Below, piece after piece: positions 17,718 to 25,359 of a stretch of DNA of 64,000 nt (position 1 is its first letter; each line of letters begins with the position of its first letter). The translations under genes were made by a program, and so were the position numbers. Source of the stretch: Vibrio barjaei (GTDB lineage Bacteria > Pseudomonadota > Gammaproteobacteria > Enterobacterales > Vibrionaceae); the NCBI RefSeq assembly GCF_001639065.2, contig NZ_LQXO02000053.1:372001-436000 (forward strand). Direction: 5' to 3'. Under the pieces are notes generated by a model. The model saw only the letters and a list, made by a program, of their open reading frames with translations, was not told the DNA's origin and did not search any database.

Positions 17718-17986
17718 AGTTCTTTACTCACATTCCCCTTTGCCCTCACCGTTCAAGATCCTCCTTAATAAAACGACTGTTCGACATGCCCCTGCTCTCC
17801 AAATGGGACATCAGCAGAATAAATGCCAAACATCAAAGCCATAGTCTCAACTAATGTTTTATCAAGTATATTTGGGTATAATCTCTATCAATTTAAGGAT
17901 ATTTCCTCAAAACGGTGTACCTAACACCCCGTAGCTGCTTTTCGATTCAAACCATCAATGCGGCAGGATAAAGGACTATTGAACAC
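17718..17986. other. Intergenic region before the two-component genes
   Basis: No open frame or repeat stands out. GGTGT-ACCTA-ACACC near 17917-17931 is a small dyad within the likely promoter of the response regulator. Confidence 0.4.
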
Positions 17987-18679
17987 ATGAATTCCGATTT
18001 ATCTATCCATGTATTGCTCATTGAAGATGACCGAGACTTGGCAGCTTCGGTTGCAGATTACTTGGAATACGAAAACATAAAATGCGATCACGCCTACGAC
18101 GGACAGAGTGGTTACAATTTAGCCAGCGAGAATTACTACGATGTCATCCTTCTTGATTTAATGCTACCCAAGGTAAACGGCTTTACGGTTTGCCAAAACC
18201 TTCGAAAAGCAGGTATTGACACACCTATTCTCATGTTGACGGCCAAAGATACCATTGAAGACAAAGAGGCTGGGTTCAACTCAGGTACCGACGATTACCT
18301 TGTAAAGCCATTTATGATGAAAGAACTGGCTTTACGGATAAAATCTCTATCGAGAAGACGAAGTGGCCAAATAACTAAACTCGTTGCTGGAGATTTGACC
18401 TATGATCTTAAACAAAAACGAGTAACGCGTTCAAATCAACCTGTTGAACTCACTCGACTTAATCTTAGGTTGTTAGAGCTGCTAATGCGTAAATCTCCTC
18501 AGTTGGTCTCGAGAGAAGAAATCGAACAGACGCTATGGCCTAATGAAATACCTGAAACCAACAACCTAAAGGTTCAACTTTATCAACTTCGACAGAAAGT
18601 TGATAAGAATCATAATATTAAACTCATCGAAACTGTTGTGGGCCAAGGTGTAAGAATTCAGGTTACCAGCAATGCTTAA
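17987..18679 (+). CDS. OmpR-family response regulator
   Basis: A 230-residue regulator. The receiver domain (1 to about 120) has acidic pocket EDD at 13-15, phospho-acceptor D57 in VILLDLMLPKVNG and conserved lysine in DYLVKPF (K107). The C-terminal winged helix (about 132-225) shows ELTRLNLRLLELL and the LKVQLYQLRQKV recognition helix, ending in ETVVGQGVRI. The stop overlaps the sensor kinase gene by 8 bp. A pair of 11-bp-spaced direct repeats upstream of the secreted-protein gene at 20.2 kb is a likely target. Signal unknown. Confidence 0.93.
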   Translation: MNSDLSIHVLLIEDDRDLAASVADYLEYENIKCDHAYDGQSGYNLASENYYDVILLDLMLPKVNGFTVCQNLRKAGIDTPILMLTAKDTIEDKEAGFNSGTDDYLVKPFMMKELALRIKSLSRRRSGQITKLVAGDLTYDLKQKRVTRSNQPVELTRLNLRLLELLMRKSPQLVSREEIEQTLWPNEIPETNNLKVQLYQLRQKVDKNHNIKLIETVVGQGVRIQVTSNA

Positions 18680-19952
18680 TAAGAGCTTTCCATTAAAAAA
18701 CCATCTCACCTCGTTTTTTCTTGGAATCACGATTATCACTGCCTTCATGCTTTTCGAGCTGCTAGTTCGCTACTTTGAGTACGGCATTGAAGATTCCGTG
18801 AAGATGAGAATGTTAACGGAGTGGCGAGCCTACTCAGAAGCTTACCAGTTAGACCCCAATATCGAGTTGCCAAGTTCTTATGTGATTCGATTCTACCTAG
18901 ACGACCTCCCCGTTATTCGTGTGGAAGGAACGAATATTTTGGAAAATGTTCAACTTTCCAACAATGAATTCACTGTGGTTTCAGTGGATGAAACTTTTTC
19001 CGATGACCCAGAGAAGGAAATCACTTTAGGGATATTTAGGTTTCTTCGCAACGACGAAAGAACGGTATACGTCATCGCGAAATATGACTACCACCTAATC
19101 AATGACACAATCGATATATGGTTTGATAGCCGATTCAATTTTATCTTGCTAATCGTCGGTGGTTATATCTCTATAGTGCTGTTGGCACTTTGGTTTTATA
19201 GCTATCGAATAGGAAAAAGAACAGAGCAACTGGTTCATTGGTCTGAACTAGTATCAGAGAACTTAGAATCAAACCCCACTCCCGATTTTACTTTTCAGGA
19301 ATACAATCGCGTCGCTTCATATTTGCAACGAGCACTATCGAAAAATGCCCGCTTACTCGCTCGGGAAAAGGACTTTTTGTCTCATACCAGTCACGAACTT
19401 CGCACCCCTCTGGCCATCATCAGAGCTAATATGGAGATATTGGAAAGAATAGCGCTACCAGAAGCATCAAAAAACGCGATTGTGCGCATAGACCGAGCAA
19501 GTCAAAATATGCAACAAGTCGTTGAGACAATGCTTTGGCTTTCTCGTAAACACAACACCCCTCCACCACAAAAGGAAATTTCAGTAGCCGCTTTATTGAA
19601 TGAACTGGTCGACGAGTACTATCACTTCATTAACGGTTCTGATGTGTCGTTAGAGACTGATTATAGTAACGCTCCAGTACTAGAATTACCGGAAACCCCG
19701 ATACGAATCGTTATAAGTAATCTTTTGGTTAACGCATTCAAATACACCCACGCAGGGCTTATACGCATTTACTGCAAAGACAACACCGTCATCATTGAAA
19801 ATACCACTACGGGGGACCATGAGCTGCAGGTAACAGACGGATTTGGTTTGGGACAAGATCTAATATTCAGAATTTGCGATAAGCTCGGTTGGTTTATGGA
19901 AACTAAAAAGACCGAGACAGGCTTCATTGCTATTCTTCACTTGCCAACATAA
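18672..19952 (+). CDS. Sensor histidine kinase of the OmpR-type pair
   Basis: A 426-residue inner-membrane kinase. Membrane helix 1 is at about 12-33 (FFLGITIITAFMLFELLVRY), a roughly 120-residue periplasmic sensor follows, and helix 2 lies near 157-180. The H-box HTSHELRTPLAII has the phospho-histidine at about 241. The N-box reads ISNLLVNAFKYTHAG and the G-box GFGLGQDLIFRICDKLGW. A short linker (about 180-230) replaces a canonical HAMP. Translationally coupled to the regulator. The periplasmic domain is not one I recognise, so the stimulus cannot be named. Confidence 0.92.
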   Translation: MLNKSFPLKNHLTSFFLGITIITAFMLFELLVRYFEYGIEDSVKMRMLTEWRAYSEAYQLDPNIELPSSYVIRFYLDDLPVIRVEGTNILENVQLSNNEFTVVSVDETFSDDPEKEITLGIFRFLRNDERTVYVIAKYDYHLINDTIDIWFDSRFNFILLIVGGYISIVLLALWFYSYRIGKRTEQLVHWSELVSENLESNPTPDFTFQEYNRVASYLQRALSKNARLLAREKDFLSHTSHELRTPLAIIRANMEILERIALPEASKNAIVRIDRASQNMQQVVETMLWLSRKHNTPPPQKEISVAALLNELVDEYYHFINGSDVSLETDYSNAPVLELPETPIRIVISNLLVNAFKYTHAGLIRIYCKDNTVIIENTTTGDHELQVTDGFGLGQDLIFRICDKLGWFMETKKTETGFIAILHLPT

Positions 19953-20008
19953 TGTCATGTACTCGCAACAGGCCGAACCGAATGTTCCAAAAAACGAGAG
20001 TGCCACCA

Positions 20009-20028
20009 TTTCACCTCTGTTTCACCTC
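20009..20028. promoter_or_regulatory. Tandem TTTCACCTC repeats, candidate response-regulator site
   Basis: TTTCACCTC occurs at 20009-20017 and 20020-20028, exactly 11 bp apart, about 140 bases before the secreted-protein gene. Direct repeats with one-turn spacing are the usual binding form of OmpR-family regulators. One such regulator is encoded just upstream. Confidence 0.5.
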
Positions 20029-20168
20029 CCTTCCGATAGAATGGACGGTATGTCAGATTTATAGGCTAAAGATAGTTCCTTCAGAATAGTTTTTGTTTCT
20101 TAGCCTAGAACTCTGCTCGTATTTACCGCCTCTCGCTGCATCAAGCGACTTCTTATGGAGCCATTTTT

Positions 20169-21413
20169 ATGACTTTGCAATATCCCAAAGCCCTTCCTAT
20201 AGCAATGACCGTAGTTTGTCTCAATATCAACGCAGTCAACGCGGGTTCATCCAGTGTTGATTTTTCTATTTCAACACAACAAGAAGCACTTGGTATTACT
20301 GAAGTTCCGTTACAACTGAAAAAACAGTTTTCGTCAGAGTTACGCTTTAATCGTTACACTTCGGTTGTTGCACCTAATGGAAAGTCGATTCACATTGTTG
20401 CTCAAGACCAGCTGTCTGACGGACAGATAATTCGAGCCAAATCGGTTCTTGTTCATTATCTTACCGACTTTTCCGGATCTAAGTATGGAAGCAATAAGGG
20501 TGCTGTTGCGAATAGAATGGCTGAGAATGGTGCTACTTTACTCCTTTTAAACGGACGAGATGATGGCACTAATAATGCTGCCGAACTTGAGGGGCAGCCT
20601 TTATATGAAGAGGAAATTCAAGTTGAGGGCGGACCTTGGTACATGGCGCAAAACTACCAGCACCGAGACGCGACTTTTGAAGAAATATTGCACCTCGTTC
20701 ATGATTATGGAATCGGCGTAGATGGGTATGACAAATTCATAGGGGTTCTCCCTGAGTACCAGACTGAAATACGCAATGCTCAAATCAATGCTTATGCCAA
20801 ACAAATTTGGGCTATGACTCCAGAAGTACAAGATTGGATCGACGAGCTAACGGCAGAGAACAGTCTAACTCAAGAGTATCTAGCATCTGTTCTAGACTCA
20901 TATTACGGCTTGTGGGGTGCTTATCCGAAGCAATCTTTTAGGATGATGAACAAGTTTACCGGCGGATGGGGAATGTGGGGATTTTACGTTGCTGGAACTA
21001 GACACGAAGTTGAACTTCGTGATCCAAAGGGCTATCAGTTAATGACAGAATTCTTCCATCCCTACTTAACCTATAACGCCCATCTAGACCCTAATTTTAA
21101 AGGAACGTTTAGTCTCCAGTATCGTGAAGACTTGCTTTATACCAACCACTCTCGCTACCTCAAAGACATAACTTTGACAGGAGGCCATCCCGTCGAAGTG
21201 ATCGTCAATAAACTTGACAATAACATTACAGGCAATAATTCCAATACCACCGTTACGTTCTCAGGAGAAAAGAATGATTACAACATCAACTATCAGGATG
21301 ATGTTGTGATTGTTAGAGACTCTCTTTTAGGACGAGATGGTAATAATACGCTACGGTCAGTCAGTACAATACGTTTTTCGGACCAATCCGTTGACACTCG
21401 TAGAATATATTAG
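20169..21413 (+). CDS. Secreted protein of unknown function with RTX-like C-terminal segment
   Basis: A 414-residue protein with an N-terminal signal-like stretch ending near residue 25 (NINAVNAG). The central part (about 95-320) is rich in Trp, Tyr and acidic residues and includes FEEILHLVHDYGIGVDGYD, which recalls metal-site helices but lacks a true HExxH. The C-terminal 80 residues (SNTTVTFSGEKNDYNINY, then SLLGRDGNNTLRSVSTIRFSD) resemble the tail segments of calcium-binding RTX-type exoproteins. It lies about 215 bp behind the sensor kinase and carries tandem repeats in its promoter, so it is probably a target of that pair. No function can be assigned. Confidence 0.7.
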   Translation: MTLQYPKALPIAMTVVCLNINAVNAGSSSVDFSISTQQEALGITEVPLQLKKQFSSELRFNRYTSVVAPNGKSIHIVAQDQLSDGQIIRAKSVLVHYLTDFSGSKYGSNKGAVANRMAENGATLLLLNGRDDGTNNAAELEGQPLYEEEIQVEGGPWYMAQNYQHRDATFEEILHLVHDYGIGVDGYDKFIGVLPEYQTEIRNAQINAYAKQIWAMTPEVQDWIDELTAENSLTQEYLASVLDSYYGLWGAYPKQSFRMMNKFTGGWGMWGFYVAGTRHEVELRDPKGYQLMTEFFHPYLTYNAHLDPNFKGTFSLQYREDLLYTNHSRYLKDITLTGGHPVEVIVNKLDNNITGNNSNTTVTFSGEKNDYNINYQDDVVIVRDSLLGRDGNNTLRSVSTIRFSDQSVDTRRIY

Positions 21414-21419
21414 CTCTCC

Positions 21420-21449
21420 TACTCGTCATTAATTATTAACTGACGAGTA
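21420..21449 (+). terminator. Hairpin after secreted-protein gene
   Basis: TACTCGTCA and TGACGAGTA form a perfect 9-bp stem with a 12-base AT loop, six bases after the stop codon. No T-run follows. Confidence 0.55.
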
Positions 21450-21470
21450 GACGGTACTCTCAGACACAGA

Positions 21471-21514
21471 TAATTAGATAATTAGATAATTAGATAATTA
21501 GATAATTAGATAAT
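21471..21514. repeat. 8-bp tandem repeat (TAATTAGA)n
   Basis: Five perfect head-to-tail copies of TAATTAGA followed by a partial sixth. It lies in a gene-free AT-rich stretch, about 480 bp before the XRE gene. Confidence 0.9.
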
Positions 21515-21993
21515 AATACCAAAGTAATTACAATCACATACATTAGGTGAACAAGAAATTACATACTAATTACTTAGATAGACTTAACCCACAATTATCT
21601 TACCAACCTTATCACAGTGAATATCAAAAATGGCGTTCAAGTCTAAATAATATATTTATCATCTTGATATGCTATATATCATAAAAAATAAATGCACTCT
21701 TTCATTAGAGAGCATTAACAAATGAGGCAATCAATAGAAACTTGAAGACAACCCAATTAATATGCAACAAAGGTCGATACTGCACACTAAAAGATTGGGC
21801 TCTTCACTATGCAAAAACTGTTACCCTAGGTTTGTACTTGCATATAAAAATGTCAATTGAAATACAACACCTGCGGTAAACAACTAAGTAAACCAATATT
21901 GCTTTTCATTAAACCTATCAGAAAGAATGAACCAATGTTGGTTTATTTAATGCTAAACCAACAAATAAACATAGATAAAACCAAGGTTACTTT
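21515..21993. other. AT-rich gene-free region before the XRE gene
   Basis: No convincing reading frame on either strand. A toxin gene that would match the downstream HigA/VapI-like protein was looked for and not seen. The last 110 bases hold AACCAA-type dyads. Confidence 0.45.
21888..21963. promoter_or_regulatory. Repeated AACCAA dyads, candidate autoregulatory operator
   Basis: TAAACCAA near 21888, the palindrome AACCAA-TG-TTGGTT (21930-21943), and a 10-bp inverted repeat TGTTGGTTTA (21936-21945) with TAAACCAACA (21954-21963) lie within 110 bases before the XRE start. Reuse of one half-site suggests cooperative binding by the regulator. Confidence 0.5.
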
Positions 21994-22296
21994 ATGAGCT
22001 TTCCACCAAAATCTGCTGTCGATGTTTTTGCTTTATTGAAGGAAAAACATAACCTCAGTACAAGAGAGTTGGCTCGGTCCATCGGTGTAAGTCATGGTGG
22101 ACTTGCAATGGTCTTATGCGGAAATACGAGACTCTCTCCTAAACTAGCTATGAGACTGTGCTGCTTCTTCGCGCTGGACATAGATAGCATACTCGAGGCA
22201 CAAGCTAAATATGAGGCATGGCAAGTTAAACAGGACTGCTTGTCGATTGAAGCCACATTAAACGAGGTGTTGGAAAATCGGCAAGAAAACAAATAA
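21994..22296 (+). CDS. Solitary XRE/HigA-like transcriptional regulator
   Basis: A 100-residue DNA-binding protein with a helix-turn-helix at about 20-70 (STRELARSIGVSHGGLAMVL) and a C-terminal helix EAQAKYEAWQVKQ resembling the VapI/HigA antitoxin pattern. The usual LGTSPEFWLNLQ stretch is replaced by FALDIDSILEAQ. No toxin gene lies on either side, so it is either an orphan antitoxin or a stand-alone regulator. The upstream AACCAA dyads suggest autoregulation. A hairpin follows the stop. Confidence 0.75.
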   Translation: MSFPPKSAVDVFALLKEKHNLSTRELARSIGVSHGGLAMVLCGNTRLSPKLAMRLCCFFALDIDSILEAQAKYEAWQVKQDCLSIEATLNEVLENRQENK

Positions 22297-22318
22297 CCTG
22301 TGTTTTGCTTTAACGCTT

Positions 22319-22347
22319 AAGGTGATCACCTTTTAGATGATCGCCTT
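22319..22347 (+). terminator. Hairpin after XRE gene
   Basis: AAGGTGATCA pairs with TGATCGCCTT (one G-T pair) around a 9-base loop, 22 bases after the stop. Confidence 0.6.
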
Positions 22348-22702
22348 ACTATCGTTTCCTATCACGTTTAGTATTGTCGTCAACTCATTATTAAATCTCT
22401 ACGAATGAGATTCTCGACCTATTTTAATTAAATACCTCGACTCTCACCATCTCGCGATATAGCAGCCTCGTTAATTATATTATCTATCCTTTATTACATT
22501 CCAATACATTATCAACATAGAAAATGACATTGTAAATAACCCACCTGACAGAGAAATTATATTCAAATACAACCTCCCACCTTAAAAAGGCAATTTAACT
22601 GCTCAAGTCTAAATATTAATACTAGCAGCTTGTCAATAAACGCCTCTCACATAAAAATAATCATCGTTAAATAAAAACACAAGAAAGGACAAAAGGTAAA
22701 TT
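22348..22702. other. AT-rich leader before barrel gene
   Basis: About 355 very AT-rich bases without a credible open frame. They probably contain the promoter and a long untranslated leader of the outer-membrane protein gene, as is common for porins. No specific motif was identified. Confidence 0.4.
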
Positions 22703-23764
22703 ATGAAATTCAATATATTAGCAGTGAGTATTGCATGTGCGACTATGTCATTTGGAACAATGGCAGCAGACATAAAAGCCGGCCCAGGTACATTAACTCT
22801 TGGCGGTAATATGCGTATTGATATGAATGCTATGAAACAATCTGTTGACCTAAAGAGTTCGACAACAAAACTAAAATCGGACAAAACAACGTTTAATACT
22901 AATGGGCGCCTATCATTTACTGCCGATTATATTGTTGAGCAAAATGGGTATAAAGTAAAAGCTCGTGTTAACCCGCTGCTGAAAACAGACGGCACCGTTA
23001 CTATGGATGACGCTTATTTGGACCTTAAGAACGTGGGTAATGCATATGTTGGCGCGCAGTTGGGGCGTTTCGAAGCGCTAGACCTATCCCCTCTTCAAAT
23101 CGATATTTTCGTAGATGATGCTGATACAGCCAGTCTAGTCGATGGCGAGCTATTCGCAGGTCACTATCGTGGTAACAAATACCGTGGACGTTTTGATGGT
23201 GCAGCGTTGCTTTACGCTGGTAATGATTTAGTTAAATTTGAAACTAACGTTGTTTTCGTTAACGAAAAAGATAAGAACAGCAATGTTGCGTTACGTCCTG
23301 TATTAACAGTAACTCCAAGCAAATCGTTCTCAATCTCAGCAGGTCTTGAGAAAGGTTTTGACAATGCTTCTAAAGACAAAGATGAACTTGGTTTAGCAAC
23401 GACAGCCAATGTTAAATTTGGCCTAGCGAGCTTAAATCTGAGTTACGCATACAAGACATCAAAGCCGCTTTTGAAAGGCACCAATACCCGTGTAGACACA
23501 AAACTGCACACATTCGGTACTAACATTGCGGCGTATGGCTTCGGCGTTGGTGCTTTCTATACAACAGCCAATAACGAAGTGAAAAATGGTAGCGTCGGCG
23601 ATGTAAATCTATTCACTACCTACGCTGGCTATGAGCACAAAGACTTTTTAGTGGACTCATTGACAGCGTCTACTGGTGCTTATTACACCTCCGCAAAAGC
23701 TGACAAAGTAAGCGGCGATGTCTCTGAATACGGCGCTCGCGTACGTCTTCAGTACAACTTTTAA
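22703..23764 (+). CDS. Outer-membrane beta-barrel protein (porin-like)
   Basis: A 353-residue protein with a signal peptide (MKFNILAVSIACATMSFGTMA, cut before ADIKAG). The mature part alternates polar and hydrophobic residues through many strands, contains no cysteine, and ends in YNF with the terminal phenylalanine used by the BAM machinery. Strand pieces such as KARVNPLLKTDG, GAQLGRF and NKYRGRFDGAALLYAG recall Vibrio general porins, and the length fits a 16-strand barrel. An AAAGG-type ribosome-binding site lies upstream. The pore substrate is unknown; with an IclR and a carbohydrate-module protein nearby, a sugar pore is possible. Confidence 0.8.
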   Translation: MKFNILAVSIACATMSFGTMAADIKAGPGTLTLGGNMRIDMNAMKQSVDLKSSTTKLKSDKTTFNTNGRLSFTADYIVEQNGYKVKARVNPLLKTDGTVTMDDAYLDLKNVGNAYVGAQLGRFEALDLSPLQIDIFVDDADTASLVDGELFAGHYRGNKYRGRFDGAALLYAGNDLVKFETNVVFVNEKDKNSNVALRPVLTVTPSKSFSISAGLEKGFDNASKDKDELGLATTANVKFGLASLNLSYAYKTSKPLLKGTNTRVDTKLHTFGTNIAAYGFGVGAFYTTANNEVKNGSVGDVNLFTTYAGYEHKDFLVDSLTASTGAYYTSAKADKVSGDVSEYGARVRLQYNF

Positions 23765-23778
23765 ACAAAAAGAATCAA

Positions 23779-23851
23779 GACTTATAAGGAAACTGCCTTT
23801 TCGATAAGTCCTGATGCTCCCTTGCAAACTTAATCTCACTTGCAAGGGAGC
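23779..23851 (+). terminator. Two consecutive hairpins after the barrel gene
   Basis: First, GACTTAT (23779-23785) pairs with ATAAGTC (23804-23810), with an inner AAGG/CCTT pair. Second, GCTCCCTTGCAA (23816-23827) pairs with its exact complement (23840-23851), a perfect 12-bp stem. Neither has a long T-run. Confidence 0.6.
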
Positions 23852-23859
23852 TCCTCTTT

Positions 23860-24065
23860 CTGTCGACCATGCAAAACGTTCTATCACCAATAAGAACGCA
23901 GGCGCCATTGGAATGCTGGTTTGCACGTGCACTGACTCCGAACGCTTTGCAAGGCATTGGAGAGTCCACATCATCAATAACAGGTCCCTACGCTGAGCGC
24001 GTATGTGGAGTCAACCAAGCGAACAGATGTAAAGTAAGTCTTCGAACTTCAAAGCCACTCAAATA
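23860..24065. repeat. Possible dispersed Vibrio intergenic repeat
   Basis: This gene-free stretch (CCAATAAGAACGCAGGCGCC and flanks) gives short overlapping open frames on both strands. Their translations (for example the HSNGACVLIGD and DSERFARHWRV strings) resemble hypothetical small proteins that I recall occurring many times in Vibrio genomes. That would fit a non-coding interspersed repeat. The recollection is not checked, and no second copy exists in this window. Confidence 0.35.
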
Positions 24066-24093
24066 GGTCTAGCCTTCAAGCTAGAACTATTCC

Positions 24094-24315
24094 TTATACG
24101 TAGGTATCAACACCTGCTTTTTTCTCCGCAATTTTCTCGCCATCATAGGTTTTGACGACCGCTCCTTCAGCGTTGCGGATCTTGATTTGGTTTTGGCCAT
24201 TTAAAGACGCCGTCAAATCTCCTTTGCCTGATTTTAGATACCCATTAATGAACTTTGTGGTGTCTTTTAAATGCTGCTGAATATGAGGTTGGTACATTGC
24301 GTTGCTGGTTTTCAA
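24094..24315 (-). CDS. Small hypothetical protein with TTG start
   Basis: A 73-residue hydrophilic protein without signal peptide or membrane segment. Its C-terminal half (NGQNQIKIRNAEGAVVKTYDG) looks like a small beta-rich repeat. The TTG at 24315 is chosen because AAGGGAG lies nine bases upstream; the internal ATG at 24297 has no ribosome-binding site. It stands between a porin-like gene and an IclR gene, reading in the same direction as the latter, about 125 bp behind it. Not recognised; it could be a genuine small protein or a chance frame. Confidence 0.5.
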   Translation of the reverse strand: MKTSNAMYQPHIQQHLKDTTKFINGYLKSGKGDLTASLNGQNQIKIRNAEGAVVKTYDGEKIAEKKAGVDTYV

Positions 24316-24439
24316 TGCCTAATGCTCCCTTGGATTGGAAGTATTAACATACTCGAGACGGATGAAAATTAATATCTCAACCAATCACAAATTCTCACTA
24401 ACAATTAATGCCGTACGGTAATTTTTGGCAAAGATCAAA

Positions 24440-25225
24440 CTACTCGGTCTTTAGCTCGCCGAGTGTAAACTCTAAAATTTCTTGCGCAGCTGAGCGTAAT
24501 TCTGGGAGATGTGTTTTCAGTGTATCCAACGAGGTACGAAAGCTCGGTGCATGGCAAAATAGATAGCCAAAACTTAATGCATCGGAGCCAATAGGCACCG
24601 ATATCGCCACCATACCGTCGACAAATTCTTCATTGTCTTCACCAAACCCTTGTTCAGCAATCCGGCTCAGCTCTTCAAGAAACAGACCATCATTAGTTAT
24701 GGTCTTTGGTGTGTATTCGGTTAACCCCATATGTTGTACGACGTTTTCACGAATTGAAGTGTCCAATGAAGCGAGATAAAGCTTACCCGATGCGGAAGCT
24801 GCAATAGGGACCGGACTCCCCTCTGCCAAATTGATTTGCAGTGGCCAGTTGCAGTTCACACGCTCAAAGTAGATCATTTCAATGCCATTAGGCACTGAAA
24901 TTCCGCACGTTTCACCAATCGTGTCAGCAAGGCGTTGCAACACCGATGTTCTTTGTTCAGAAAAGCGTTGGTTCTTCAAAATATCATGAGATAAAGACTG
25001 CAGGTTCGGCCCCGCAATAACGCGACCAATGATATTTTCTTGGAGATGACCTAAAACGATAAGCTGGTTGATCAGTTTGTTCGCAGACGCAATTGGCATA
25101 GACAGTTGTTCGGCAATAGATTCTCTATTGAGTTGACCACGGCTGTGAGCCACGATGGCGAGCACTTGTAGTACTCGGTCTAGGGTTGAACCTTTAGTAG
25201 TATTTGCCGAACTAGAGCTTGTCAT
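24440..25225 (-). CDS. IclR-family transcriptional regulator (second paralogue)
   Basis: A 261-residue IclR protein with N-terminal winged helix at about 15-70 (QLSMPIASANKLINQL) and effector domain carrying VNCNWPLQI, IAASASGKLYLASLD, EDNEEFVDGMVAISVPI and FCHAPS. These segments match the IclR at 7.3-8.0 kb, so the two are paralogues that may share operator type or effector class. It lies directly downstream of the giant cytochrome/propeller gene, but that gene has its own terminator, so it is probably transcribed separately. No clear palindrome is visible in its own promoter. Confidence 0.92.
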   Translation of the reverse strand: MTSSSSANTTKGSTLDRVLQVLAIVAHSRGQLNRESIAEQLSMPIASANKLINQLIVLGHLQENIIGRVIAGPNLQSLSHDILKNQRFSEQRTSVLQRLADTIGETCGISVPNGIEMIYFERVNCNWPLQINLAEGSPVPIAASASGKLYLASLDTSIRENVVQHMGLTEYTPKTITNDGLFLEELSRIAEQGFGEDNEEFVDGMVAISVPIGSDALSFGYLFCHAPSFRTSLDTLKTHLPELRSAAQEILEFTLGELKTE

Positions 25226-25325
25226 AGAGCTACATTCATCCTTGATACGGTATTCGATATGCTTTGAATAGCCTATTGCTTTTACTGATTAAGTGCAACC
25301 GTGTACAAAGCCTAAGTGACAGATA

Positions 25326-25352
25326 TTAAAAGGGCTTGCCGGAGCAAGCCCT
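25326..25352 (-). terminator. Rho-independent terminator of the giant gene
   Basis: AGGGCTTGC with its complement forms a 9-bp GC-rich stem and 4-base loop, followed on the minus strand by TTTTAAT. Confidence 0.9.
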
Positions 25353-25359
25353 GTTCAAG

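Noticed and set aside
20650..20730. Zinc-protease motif in the secreted protein
   Set aside because: FEEILHLVHDYG resembles a metal helix but has no HExxH, so no protease call is made.
21471..21514. CRISPR array
   Set aside because: The repeat unit is only 8 bp and contiguous, with no spacers and no cas genes nearby.
21414..21993. Toxin gene partnering the HigA-like protein
   Set aside because: No frame of suitable length or motif on either strand in the gap.
25240..25262. GATAC-like site in the second IclR promoter
   Set aside because: GATACGGTATTCGATA has one half-site but no GTATC at the right spacing.
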